The position numbers and the translations under genes were made by a program. Under the pieces are notes generated by a model that was not told the origin of the DNA, did no database searches, and saw only the letters and a list, made by a program, of their open reading frames with translations. Shown in pieces: positions 21,993-29,801 of a stretch of 41,210 bases of DNA (the first letter of the stretch is position 1; every line of letters begins with the position of its first letter). The DNA is from a virus, in IMG/VR virus record IMGVR_UViG_3300031576_001286, positions 1-41,210 of that record. The stretch is one strand, 5' to 3'.

Positions 21993-23123
21993 ATGATCGA
22001 GCTCAAGGACAAGGCGGAGCTGCTCGCGGTGATCGGCGAGGCCGTCGACCCGCTCGTGCAGCGCATGACGAAAGTCGAGCGGAAGTGGGGGGCGTTCCCC
22101 ATCGGCGTCACCGACGAGGAGATCAAGAAGCTCGCGTGGGCCGAGAAGTTCGGCAAGTTCCTGCGGGCGCTCACGCGCGGGCAGGTCGTCCAGTGCGACG
22201 AGCTGCAGCGCAGCTGGGCCTCCGAGGCGCAGATCAAACAGATGACCGAGGGCACGGACACCGCCGGCGGATACCTGGTGCCGGAGGAGTTCCGCGCCGA
22301 GGTCGTCCGCATCATCCCGAAGTTCGGGCTGCTGCGACGCTTCGCGCGCGCGATCCCGATGGGATCGGACACGCTGCGCGTGCCGCGCCAGACGACCGGC
22401 GTAACGGTGAGCTGGCCGGGCGAGGCGAAGAAGGGGACGGCCAGCAAGCCGGTCCTCGGGCAGGTGCAGCTCAACGCCCAGACCGCGGTCGGGCTGTGCA
22501 GCTACTCGCTGGAGTTCCTGCAGGACGCCGGCGTGCCGGTGATCGAGTACCTGCAGACGATCTTCGCCGAGGCGTTCGCCGGCGAGGAGGACCTGCAGTG
22601 GCTCAACGGGAGCGGTGCGCCGTTCTTCGGGGTCCTGCAGGTGGCCGGGACCGGCAGCTTCACGCCGGCCAACGGCGGCGGCAAGAGCGTGATCACCGGG
22701 CTCACGATCGACGACCTGATCGACACGATGGACGTGGTCGACAAGGACGCCGACGAGGGCGCGATCTTCATCTTCCACAAGAAGCTGCTCAGCATCATGC
22801 GGAAGGTGAAGGTGACCTCGGACTACGCGCTGGCTCCGGCGAGCCAGGGCGCGCCCGCGACGATTGCGGGGGTGCCGTACTACACCTCGAACAAGATGCC
22901 GAGCGTGACGGCGGTCTCCACGGCCTTCGCGATCTACGGCAACCCGCGCTACACGCTCCTCGGGGACCGGCAGCAGATGACGGTCGACGTCGCCCGGGAG
23001 GGCACCATCGGGGCCGACAACCTGTTCGAGCAGAACATGCAGGGGCTCCGGATCACGGAGCGGATCTCGATTGTGACCGCGGTCCCGGCCGCCTACTCGA
23101 AGCTGATCACGGCCGCGTCGTAA
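21993..23123 (+). CDS. HK97-family major capsid protein
   Basis: 376 aa, strong Shine-Dalgarno (AGGAGGGG). A helical N-terminal delta-like arm (1-~85) is followed by TEGTDTAGGYLVPEEFRAEVVRI, the usual start of the mature HK97 capsid domain. Typical later motifs are present: GEEDLQWLNGSGAPFFGVL, IFIFHKKLLSIMRKVK, GVPYYTSNKMP, and C-terminal RITERISIVTAVP. The N-terminal arm is probably removed by the upstream protease. Confidence 0.95.
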   Translation: MIELKDKAELLAVIGEAVDPLVQRMTKVERKWGAFPIGVTDEEIKKLAWAEKFGKFLRALTRGQVVQCDELQRSWASEAQIKQMTEGTDTAGGYLVPEEFRAEVVRIIPKFGLLRRFARAIPMGSDTLRVPRQTTGVTVSWPGEAKKGTASKPVLGQVQLNAQTAVGLCSYSLEFLQDAGVPVIEYLQTIFAEAFAGEEDLQWLNGSGAPFFGVLQVAGTGSFTPANGGGKSVITGLTIDDLIDTMDVVDKDADEGAIFIFHKKLLSIMRKVKVTSDYALAPASQGAPATIAGVPYYTSNKMPSVTAVSTAFAIYGNPRYTLLGDRQQMTVDVAREGTIGADNLFEQNMQGLRITERISIVTAVPAAYSKLITAAS

Positions 23124-23151
23124 GGCGGCGAGCACCCAAGGAGGACGCACC

Positions 23152-23550
23152 ATGGCATTGCAGGTCGAGAAAGCGATCACCCCGAAGCTCGGCATCACTC
23201 CGCAGACGGCGACGGCGACCGTCACCGGGACCGGGATCGACTGCTCCGGACACCAGGAGGTCGTGTACGCCTTGATGGTCGGGGCGGTCTCCGGCACGAC
23301 CCCGACGCTGGACGTCAGCATCCAGGAGTCGGCGACCGTCGGCGGCACGTACACGGCGCTGTCGCCCGCGGTGGCGTTCGCGCAGGTGACGACGGCGACG
23401 CACCAGCTGCACGTCGGTGCGCCGGTGAACGCGGCCAAGCCGTTCCAGCGGGTCCTGGCGACGATCGCGGGCACGACGCCGAGCTACCTCATGTCGGTGG
23501 CGCTACTCAAGGTCAATCCGGAGCTGCTGCCGGCCGCGGCCGGCGCGTAA
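23152..23550 (+). CDS. Probable capsid decoration/minor head protein
   Basis: 132 aa, AAGGAGG Shine-Dalgarno. All-beta, Thr/Val/Ala-rich sequence (ATATVTGTGIDCSGHQEVVYALMVG, LDVSIQESATVGGTYTALS) suggestive of a jelly-roll or Ig-like structural domain. Position right after the capsid gene supports a decoration or head-stabilising role; no family is certain. Confidence 0.65.
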   Translation: MALQVEKAITPKLGITPQTATATVTGTGIDCSGHQEVVYALMVGAVSGTTPTLDVSIQESATVGGTYTALSPAVAFAQVTTATHQLHVGAPVNAAKPFQRVLATIAGTTPSYLMSVALLKVNPELLPAAAGA

Positions 23551-23559
23551 GCCGCGTCA

Positions 23560-23601
23560 GCGAGGCGGGAGGTGCGGATCGAACGCGACCTCCCGCCTCG
23601 C
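23560..23601. terminator. Perfect 14-bp hairpin after the capsid genes
   Basis: GCGAGGCGGGAGGT and its exact complement ACCTCCCGCCTCGC flank a 14-base loop. No T-run follows. Likely a transcription or RNA-stability element limiting read-through from the highly expressed capsid genes into the connector operon. Confidence 0.7.
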
Positions 23602-23628
23602 GGCTCGACTCTGAGGCGAAGGAGAGCC

Positions 23629-23835
23629 ATGACGGCCATGACCGCATCCGACGTCGTCCGGATCCTGCCGGACGGCACGCTGGAGCTGATCTGTCCCAAC
23701 TGCGGCCGCACGAAGCGACTGACGGGCGCCGAGTCCGTCGGCAATGCAACGACGACCTGCCCGAGCCCCACCTGTGACTTCTCCCGTCGTCTGAACTGGC
23801 ACGAGTGGCTGCGTCGCCACGCGGTGCAGAAGTGA
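23629..23835 (+). CDS. Small zinc-ribbon protein
   Basis: 68 aa from the ATG at 23629 (AAGGAGAG upstream). CPNC (near 23-26) and CPSPTC form a Cx2C...Cx4C ribbon. C-terminus is Trp/Arg-rich. Located among head genes; role unknown. Confidence 0.68.
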   Translation: MTAMTASDVVRILPDGTLELICPNCGRTKRLTGAESVGNATTTCPSPTCDFSRRLNWHEWLRRHAVQK

Positions 23836-23839
23836 CCCG

Positions 23840-24394
23840 ATGGCGCTGACGACGCTCGCCCGCCTGAAGGGGCTGATGGGTCTCAAGGCCGATGACACGA
23901 CGAACGACGTCGCGCTGGCGGAGACGATCGAGCGCGTCTCGGCTGAGCTGAGCAAGAAGTGCGGCCGCACGTTCGAGTACGAGGCCGCGGTCACCGAGTA
24001 CCACGACGGCGACGGCCTGAGCGGCGTCCTACACGCGCGCCGGGCCCCAATCGTCGCTGTGACGACCCTCCACGACGACCCCAACCGCGTCTACGGCACG
24101 GCCGAGCTCATCGCCGCCACCGACTACGTGATCGACGCCGAGAGCGGGCTCATCACGCTCGATGGCTTCCGGTTCGCGGCGGGCCTGCAGAACATCAAGC
24201 TCGTCTACGGCGCCGGCTACAAGGTCATCCCGCAGGACCTGGAGCAGGCCGCGCTCGCGATCATGGCGGCGACGTTTTGGGATATCCACGGCGAGCTGAA
24301 GGCCGTGGTCGGCGAGCAGGTCATCGAGCGCGTCGCCTCGCTGCGGAAGCGGGCCGACGAGACGGTCAACCGCTACGTCCGCTGGCAGATGTGA
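23840..24394 (+). CDS. Head-tail connector (gp6-like adaptor)
   Basis: 184 aa. LARLKGLMGLKADDTTNDVALAETIERVSAELSKKCGR is the typical N-terminal helix bundle of gp6/phage connector proteins, followed by a beta insertion (TEYHDGDG, APIVAVTTLHDDP) and a C-terminal helical part (DLEQAALAIMAATFWD). It should dock below the portal. Position after capsid fits. Confidence 0.82.
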   Translation: MALTTLARLKGLMGLKADDTTNDVALAETIERVSAELSKKCGRTFEYEAAVTEYHDGDGLSGVLHARRAPIVAVTTLHDDPNRVYGTAELIAATDYVIDAESGLITLDGFRFAAGLQNIKLVYGAGYKVIPQDLEQAALAIMAATFWDIHGELKAVVGEQVIERVASLRKRADETVNRYVRWQM

Positions 24395-24915
24395 TGCCAA
24401 GCGACCTGACGCTGAACGTCCAGCCGGATCCGCGGACGACGCGGCTCTTCGCGCAGCTGCCGGAGCGCGTCCGCGAGAAGGGGATCCGTAGCGGGCTCCT
24501 GAAGTCCGCGATCCTGCTCGGGTCGCACATCAAGCTCACCAAGCTCAGCGGGAACCCCTTGCATGCGCGCAGCGGCCGGCTGCGGTCCTCGATCGCGCAT
24601 CGGATCGAGGGGCGCGGCGATGAGCAGCGCGCGGTCGTCGGGACGCGGCTCGTCTACGCGCGGATCCACGAGTACGGCGGCATCATCCGGGCCAAGCGCG
24701 CGCCCTACCTCGTCTTCCCGATCAAGGGGATCCGCACGACCGGCGCGAGCGGCGCGCTGCTGAAGCGGCCGCGCCTCGAGACGACCGGCTGGGTGCGGGT
24801 CAAGCAGGTGACGATCCCGAAGCGCTCGTACCTGCGGATCTCGCTCGTTGAGAAGCATCAGGAGATTCTCGAGACGGTGAACGCCGAGATTAAAAAGGCG
24901 ATTGAGCCGACATGA
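24394..24915 (+). CDS. Head-tail joining/tail completion protein (gp10/Mu gpG-like)
   Basis: 173 aa, TGATG-coupled. LHARSGRLRSSI and YARIHEYGGIIRAKRAPYLVFP are hallmark strings of virion-morphogenesis/HK97-gp10-like proteins. The C-terminal PKRSYLRISLVEKHQEIL matches too. It should sit at the head-tail interface. Confidence 0.86.
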   Translation: MPSDLTLNVQPDPRTTRLFAQLPERVREKGIRSGLLKSAILLGSHIKLTKLSGNPLHARSGRLRSSIAHRIEGRGDEQRAVVGTRLVYARIHEYGGIIRAKRAPYLVFPIKGIRTTGASGALLKRPRLETTGWVRVKQVTIPKRSYLRISLVEKHQEILETVNAEIKKAIEPT

Positions 24916-25388
24916 GCACCACGAAGGCGATCCTGCAGGAGATCCAGACGGTGCTCAAGGCCAACGCGACGCTGAAGGCTGCGACGTACGTCTCGGACCG
25001 GGTCTACCTGGGGACGCGGCGCAACGTGGCCGACCTTGGCTTCCCGCTCATCTTCATCGAGCCGGACGGGATCACCGAGGCGGTGCCGGCCTATCCGAAG
25101 GTCGACGGCACGCTGCGCGTCCTGCTGGCCTGCTACACGCGGACGCTCGACATGGACGCGCAGCTCCTCGGCGATGCGAACTACAAGGGCATCCTGGAAC
25201 TGGAGAAGGACGTCAAGGCCGCGCTCGGCGCGACGTACCCGGACCTCGGCGTCACGGGCCTGACGATCGAGTTCACGTTCCCGCGCACCGAGTTCGGCGT
25301 CCGGGAGGACCTGGCGGCCTTTCCGGTCCGGGCGGTGCTGATCGACATGGAGCTTCACTACCGGACGGATCTCACCGCTCGGACGTGA
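24912..25388 (+). CDS. Tail terminator/completion-like protein
   Basis: 158 aa, ATGA overlap. Alpha/beta layout with an N-terminal helix (KAILQEIQTVLKANATLK) and beta strands (FPLIFIEPDGITEAVP, VRAVLIDMELHYRTD) fits the tail terminator fold found between connector genes and the tube gene. Assigned mainly by synteny. Confidence 0.68.
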   Translation: MSTTKAILQEIQTVLKANATLKAATYVSDRVYLGTRRNVADLGFPLIFIEPDGITEAVPAYPKVDGTLRVLLACYTRTLDMDAQLLGDANYKGILELEKDVKAALGATYPDLGVTGLTIEFTFPRTEFGVREDLAAFPVRAVLIDMELHYRTDLTART

Positions 25389-25400
25389 GAGGAGGATCAC

Positions 25401-26339
25401 ATGGGCTTGATGCGGAAGGCGCTGGTGCTCGCGAAAGAGGAGACGACCTACGGGACGGACAGCGTGCCGACGAACACCGCGAACGCGCTGCTCGTCTACA
25501 ACCCGCGGATCAACCCGGTCGGCGACAAGGTCACGCGCGACCCGGTGCGCGACAGCGTCAGCCCGTCCGGCGGGATCATCGGCAGCCGGTACGCGGAGCT
25601 GACCTTCGAGACGGAATACTATGGCGGCACCGGCGCCGGCGTCGCCCCGCGCTACGGCGATCTCCTCGAGGCCTGCAGCGCGACCGAGACGATCGTCGCC
25701 AGCACGAGCGTGACCTACAAGCCGAACAGCCTCGGGACGGCCGCGAAGTCGGTATCGCTCTATGCCTACTTCGACGGGCGGCTGCACAAGCTCCTCGGGG
25801 CCATCGGTAACGTCGAGCTCGCCATCACGGCCGGCCAGCCGATGCGGCTGCGCTGGACGTTCCGCGGGCTCTACAGCGCGCCGACCTCGGTGTCTGTGCC
25901 GGCGCCGACCTTCGAGGCCGCCGTGGACGCGCCGCCGAAGGCCGAGAGCCTCACGTTCACGTACAACGCGCTGAGCACGCTGGTTGCCCGGCAGCTCGCA
26001 ATCAACCTCGGCAACCAGGTGGCGAACCGGCCGGACGTCAACGCAGCCACGGGGATCAAGGGCTTCGTGGTGACGCATCGCCAGGGCGGCGGGACGATCA
26101 CGCTGGAGAGCTTTCCGCCGTCGACCTATGACGTCTTCGCCGACTGGGTCGCCTCGACGCTGCGGCAGCTGCAGTTCGTGATTGGCACCGGCGCGGGCAA
26201 GGTGCTGACGGTGACGGCGCCGAAGGTGATGATCGACGACATCCGGCAGGGCGAAGGCGACGGGGTCGAGCTCTTCGAGGTCGCGTTCAGCTTGGCGCTG
26301 AACGCGGGGGACGACGAGCTCAGTCTCGCCCTAACGTAA
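25401..26339 (+). CDS. Major tail (tube) protein
   Basis: 312 aa, GAGGAGG Shine-Dalgarno. LVLAKEETTYGTDSVPT at the N-terminus is typical of siphovirus tube proteins, and the body is beta-rich with duplicated strands (RYAELTFETEYYGG, MRLRWTFRGLY, VELFEVAFSLALNAGDDELSL). It lies directly before the frameshifted chaperone pair and tape measure, as in lambda gpV. Confidence 0.83.
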   Translation: MGLMRKALVLAKEETTYGTDSVPTNTANALLVYNPRINPVGDKVTRDPVRDSVSPSGGIIGSRYAELTFETEYYGGTGAGVAPRYGDLLEACSATETIVASTSVTYKPNSLGTAAKSVSLYAYFDGRLHKLLGAIGNVELAITAGQPMRLRWTFRGLYSAPTSVSVPAPTFEAAVDAPPKAESLTFTYNALSTLVARQLAINLGNQVANRPDVNAATGIKGFVVTHRQGGGTITLESFPPSTYDVFADWVASTLRQLQFVIGTGAGKVLTVTAPKVMIDDIRQGEGDGVELFEVAFSLALNAGDDELSLALT

Positions 26340-26348
26340 GGAGGCGGA

Positions 26349-26789
26349 ATGATTCGGGCCATCAATCCAGAGGCGACGGCCGAGTATGTGTGCGAGGCGG
26401 ACCGGGAGAGCCCCGAGCCGACGGTCTTCATCATCGGCACCATCGACGCGCGGTTGCGGAGCCACATCAACGACCGCGCCTCATCCTTCGATGGCGATGG
26501 GCGCAGCGGCAAGGAGCCCGTCGAGCAGCTGATCCGCGGTGGCTCTTGGCGGTGGATGACATGCAAGTACGGGATCCGCGGATGGCGGAACCTGGCCGAC
26601 CATGCCGGCAACCAGATCGCGGAGCGCTTCGACACGTTCCCCTATGGCGGGAAGTCCTACCGCGTCGTCAGCGACGTGGTGCTCACCATCCTGCCGGAGG
26701 ACGTCCTCATGGAGCTGACGACCGAGATCAGCAAGATGAACACGCTCCAGGAGGCGGAGAAGCGCCCTTTAGCATCGCCGTCGAGCTGA
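26349..26789 (+). CDS. Tail assembly chaperone, short form (gpG-like)
   Basis: 146 aa, AAGGAGG Shine-Dalgarno. The N-terminus (NPEATAEYVCEADRESPEPTVFIIGTID) is of the kind seen in phage tail chaperones upstream of tape measures. Near its end the heptamer CCCTTTA allows a -1 shift into the downstream frame, giving a longer gpGT-like protein. Not a virion component in lambda; helps tape measure fold. Confidence 0.75.
   Translation: MIRAINPEATAEYVCEADRESPEPTVFIIGTIDARLRSHINDRASSFDGDGRSGKEPVEQLIRGGSWRWMTCKYGIRGWRNLADHAGNQIAERFDTFPYGGKSYRVVSDVVLTILPEDVLMELTTEISKMNTLQEAEKRPLASPSS
26765..26771 (+). promoter_or_regulatory. Slippery heptamer for -1 programmed frameshift
   Basis: C-CCT-TTA in the reading frame of the short chaperone fits the X-XXY-YYZ rule exactly. 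A -1 slip joins codons up to 26771 with the frame ending at 27088, producing a ~246-aa G-T fusion between tube and tape measure genes, as in lambda. Confidence 0.85.
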
Positions 26790-27088
26790 GGGGTTGGCGA
26801 CGCGGCTGTCCGGACTGCCCCGGCAAGGAATGCGAAGGGCCGATCCAGCCATGGATGGAGTTCAGGGACGACGGGACCGGGGAGCGCATCCCGATTGTCG
26901 GTTGCCCACTCGGCTACGTCACGACGCAGATCGTCGGCTGGCTGGGGTGGCATGCGCTGTGGCAACGGGGCGTGCTGCCGTGCGCCGGCGGCCTGCTGGA
27001 TCAGCCCGCGAAGTACGTCGACGTGATGGAGTTGCTCGACATGCTGATCGCTAACAAGCCACCGACCGACCATGCCGACCGCCGCTGA
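26771..27088 (+). CDS. Frameshift extension of tail chaperone (gpT-like part)
   Basis: 105 codons in the -1 frame without a fitting start of their own. Cys pairs (CPDCPGKEC, GCPLG) and a hydrophobic Trp segment (IVGWLGWHALW) are followed by a helical end (VMELLDMLIANKPP). It overlaps the tape measure start by 17 bp. Translated mainly as the G-T fusion by the -1 shift. Confidence 0.8.
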   Translation, partial: SIAVELRGWRRGCPDCPGKECEGPIQPWMEFRDDGTGERIPIVGCPLGYVTTQIVGWLGWHALWQRGVLPCAGGLLDQPAKYVDVMELLDMLIANKPPTDHADRR

Positions 27089-28301
27089 GCTCTCCCTTAT
27101 CCTGAAGTTCCGCGACCAGGCCTCCGCGGCCGCACGGACGGCGTTCAATGCCGTGGCACAGGCGGGCGTCCAGGCCGCGACCATCCCGCAGCGCGCCTTC
27201 GCGGCGTTCCACGGCACAGTCAACGCGGTCAACGCCGCGATCCGGTTTACCCGCCGACTGCTCTTCGAGATCACTTTAGCCATGTCGCCATTTATTGCCG
27301 CCATCGCGATCGCCGGACAGAACAACACCGTCGTCGCCGAGCAGCTGCAGCGCCTGCAGCGCGTGATCCGCGACGTGGCGACGGAGATCGGGATCCGGCT
27401 CTTGCCGGTCCTGAGGCAGTTCGCGGATTGGGTCGAACAGAACGCGCCGAAGATCATCAAGGGATTCGAGAACATCGCCATCTCCATCGCCGCAATCGGC
27501 CCGATCGCGAAGCGCACGTTCGAGAACCTAAAGTTCGGCCTGCCGGCGGCGCTGCTCATTGGAATCTCAAAGGGGGCGAAGGAGGCCGGTCAGGCGGCGG
27601 TCACGATGGCGAAGGATATGCGCCAGGCGGCCATCGAGACGAAAGAAGTCGCCAACACAATCGGCTCCGGGATCAGGCTCTCGCTGAACGAAGCCTACGA
27701 CAGCCTGAAGAACTTCGGCAATCTGGCTAAGGAGATGACGACCGGCGCGATCCGCGGGTTGCAGGGCAGCATGGAGACTCTCTTCACGACGCTCATCACC
27801 CGCAGCCAGAGCGCGAAGGAGGCCTTCCGGAACTTCGCCCTCGGGGTGCTGACGATGATCGCACAGATGATCGCCAAGCTGATCGCCGCCGCGATCCTGA
27901 TGACTATCCTCGGCTTCATCCCAGGCGTCGGTCCGGCCATCCAGGCCGCGAGCGTGGCGCCCGGGGCGATTAGGCACATTCGCGTCGGCTCGCCGCAGGA
28001 AGTGAAGCACGCCGGCGGGGTCGTCGGGCGGTACCACAGCGGCGGCGAGGTCAATGCCCTGCTCGAGCCGGGCGAGTTCGTGGTGAACCGCCGATCGACC
28101 GCGAAGAACCTCACGGCGCTGCAGCGCATGAACGCCGGCGGGGAAGCATCGCCCACCGTCCAGAACGTCTTCATCATCAACGCGACGGACGCCGCCAGCT
28201 TCCGCGGGCGGATCCAGGAGAGCGCCGACGTCATCGAGGCCATCTTCCAGCGCGCCATGCGCCGCAACAGCGGGGCGATGCGCGAGGCGGTGCGGATCTG
28301 A
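27072..28301 (+). CDS. Tail tape measure protein
   Basis: 409 aa. N-terminal LSLILKFRDQASAAARTAF helix, hydrophobic helices (about 65-80 and 255-295) and the conserved C-terminal HSGGEVNALLEPGEFVVNRRSTAKN segment seen in many short tape measures. By the usual ~0.15 nm per residue it would specify a tail of about 60 nm, short for a siphovirus. Overlaps the chaperone extension. Confidence 0.85.
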   Translation: MPTAAELSLILKFRDQASAAARTAFNAVAQAGVQAATIPQRAFAAFHGTVNAVNAAIRFTRRLLFEITLAMSPFIAAIAIAGQNNTVVAEQLQRLQRVIRDVATEIGIRLLPVLRQFADWVEQNAPKIIKGFENIAISIAAIGPIAKRTFENLKFGLPAALLIGISKGAKEAGQAAVTMAKDMRQAAIETKEVANTIGSGIRLSLNEAYDSLKNFGNLAKEMTTGAIRGLQGSMETLFTTLITRSQSAKEAFRNFALGVLTMIAQMIAKLIAAAILMTILGFIPGVGPAIQAASVAPGAIRHIRVGSPQEVKHAGGVVGRYHSGGEVNALLEPGEFVVNRRSTAKNLTALQRMNAGGEASPTVQNVFIINATDAASFRGRIQESADVIEAIFQRAMRRNSGAMREAVRI

Positions 28302-28513
28302 TGACCCAGCAGGAGCTCGACGCCCTCGCGTGCAGGCTGAACCGCTGCCTCCGGTGCGGGCACCGGATCTATTGCAACGACCTTGTCGTCAAGATCATCC
28401 TGGGCGATTCGTGGGGCGTCGCGCATAGCTGGTCGTCGTGCTTCTCGCCGCGGGAGGACGTCGTCGCCTGGACGGGCATCGCCGGCGAGCTGTCCCGGAT
28501 CGAGTTTAGCTGA
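28301..28513 (+). CDS. Small Cys-rich protein in tail operon
   Basis: 70 aa, TGATG-coupled. CLRCGHRIYC suggests a zinc knuckle; a fourth ligand may be C47. Unknown role; possibly tail assembly. Confidence 0.58.
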   Translation: MTQQELDALACRLNRCLRCGHRIYCNDLVVKIILGDSWGVAHSWSSCFSPREDVVAWTGIAGELSRIEFS

Positions 28514-28797
28514 TGGTCGGCCGTCGCGTCTATCCGAACGACCAGGGGCAGCTGTCGTTCTCCGAGGGCGAGTACGCGCAGAGCATCGAAGATCCCGCCA
28601 AGTGGCACATCCGACCGCCTGGATCGCACCTCGGCACCATCTTCAACCAGCGGTTGACCAAGAACCCCGAGCACCACGACATCGAGGAACACGAGGATGG
28701 CACGATTACCGTCTCGCCATCGATCCAGCTCAGCACCGGCGACCCGTCCCTGGACTGGCATGGCTACCTTGAGCGCGGCGTTTGGAGGAAGTGCTGA
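28513..28797 (+). CDS. Small tail-region protein (DUF6527-like)
   Basis: 94 aa. The segment EDGTITVSPSIQL and the end WHGYLERGVWRKC look like the C-terminal part of DUF6527 phage proteins. TGATG overlaps on both sides. Function unknown. Confidence 0.55.
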   Translation: MVGRRVYPNDQGQLSFSEGEYAQSIEDPAKWHIRPPGSHLGTIFNQRLTKNPEHHDIEEHEDGTITVSPSIQLSTGDPSLDWHGYLERGVWRKC

Positions 28798-28928
28798 TGC
28801 GCTTCCTCAGCGATGAGCAGATCCGGCACCAGTTCAACGGGATCATGGCCAGCCTCGTCCTGCTCACGGGGGTCGTGCTGGTGGTTTTTTTCCTGCTCCT
28901 GCCGGCCGCGGTCATGGGGACGCGTTGA
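28797..28928 (+). CDS. Tiny single-TM protein
   Basis: 43 aa, TGATG-coupled on both sides. A polar N-terminus (RFLSDEQIRHQFNG) precedes one strong TM segment (about 18-37). Such short TM proteins are common in tail operons and of unknown role. Confidence 0.6.
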   Translation: MRFLSDEQIRHQFNGIMASLVLLTGVVLVVFFLLLPAAVMGTR

Positions 28929-29536
28929 TGGGCCTCACCCACGTCCTGCCGGTCGACCCGAGCTTCGTCGTGGAGCTGCAGCTGGTCCGCAACGTCCTGA
29001 TCACCGAGTTCGACAGCGGCCAGGAGCAGCGCAAGGAGAAGTGGGCCGGCACGAAGCGCCGCTACCGGCTCAAGACCGAGGCGATGAACGCGGCGGAGCT
29101 GGAAAGCATGCGCGACTTCTACGAGGTGCGTGGCGGGCCGTTCGACGTCTTCATCTTCCTGCCGCCATTTAACCTCGACCGGCTGGAGAAGGCCGTCGCG
29201 TGCGGGACGGGCACCGGCTCACAGACCGTCTTCAACATCCAGAACAGCGCCACACCGCGCCGGTACATGAAGGTCTTCACCGGGGCGGGCACGCGCAACC
29301 AGGCCTACGTGGCCGGCACGCCCACGGCGGCGACGTTCGCCAACGATGACACGAACAAAAAGAGCACGATCACCTTCGGCACCGCGCCGGCGAACCTCGC
29401 GGCGATCACCGCCGACGTCGATCGCTATATCATCGGGCGCTTCGACAAGAACGAGTTCACCTTAGCGCTGGAGCACTATGCGATCGGCTCGGCGCCCGAG
29501 TACGAGATCGTTGAAGTGCTCCGGTCCTCGATCTGA
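28928..29536 (+). CDS. DUF2460-like distal tail protein
   Basis: 202 aa. An N-terminal beta domain (VVELQLVRNVLITEFDSGQEQRKEKW...RRYRLKTEAMNAAELESMRDFYEVRGGPFDVFIF) fits the DUF2460/GTA gp12-like distal tail family, which forms a ring at the tail tip. The C-terminal part is Thr-rich beta. It precedes the DUF2163-like hub gene, the same order as in gene transfer agents. Confidence 0.75.
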   Translation: MGLTHVLPVDPSFVVELQLVRNVLITEFDSGQEQRKEKWAGTKRRYRLKTEAMNAAELESMRDFYEVRGGPFDVFIFLPPFNLDRLEKAVACGTGTGSQTVFNIQNSATPRRYMKVFTGAGTRNQAYVAGTPTAATFANDDTNKKSTITFGTAPANLAAITADVDRYIIGRFDKNEFTLALEHYAIGSAPEYEIVEVLRSSI

Positions 29537-29574
29537 GTCGGCTCGCGGACCCGGGGCAAGCAGAGGAGGGGCGC

Positions 29575-29745
29575 ATGGGGAATCGGGGCGAAGTGACGAT
29601 GGCGTTGGCGGTGGTGCTGGCGATCGCGGCGATCGGCGGGATCATCTACGCCGAGACCAAGACGGCGTGGGGCCAGCGGGAGCAGACCCGCGGCCGCCAC
29701 CAGGGCGAGACGCACCACCCGGCGGCGCCGTTCGTGCAGGACTGA
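29575..29745 (+). CDS. Tiny single-TM protein
   Basis: 56 aa, strong Shine-Dalgarno (GAGGAGGGG). One TM segment near the N-terminus (about 8-25, MALAVVLAIAAIGGIIYA) then a polar His/Gln/Arg-rich tail. Function unknown. Confidence 0.6.
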   Translation: MGNRGEVTMALAVVLAIAAIGGIIYAETKTAWGQREQTRGRHQGETHHPAAPFVQD

Positions 29746-29758
29746 GGAGCGGAGAGGA

Positions 29759-29791
29759 GCGCGCGGCCCGGGCCTTCCCGGCGCCGCGCGC
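29759..29791. promoter_or_regulatory. Long GC hairpin just before the DUF2163-like gene
   Basis: Outer arms GCGCGCGGC and GCCGCGCGC are perfect complements, with an inner CCGGG/CCCGG pair: about 14 bp of stem. It ends 10 bases before the ATG at 29802, which has no clear Shine-Dalgarno. It may be a terminator-like element or a translational control hairpin. Confidence 0.6.
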
Positions 29792-29801
29792 GCCTTGAGC
29801 C

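Noticed and set aside
20867-22474. 535-codon minus-strand frame opposite protease and capsid
   Set aside because: No domain, opposite two confidently identified head genes.
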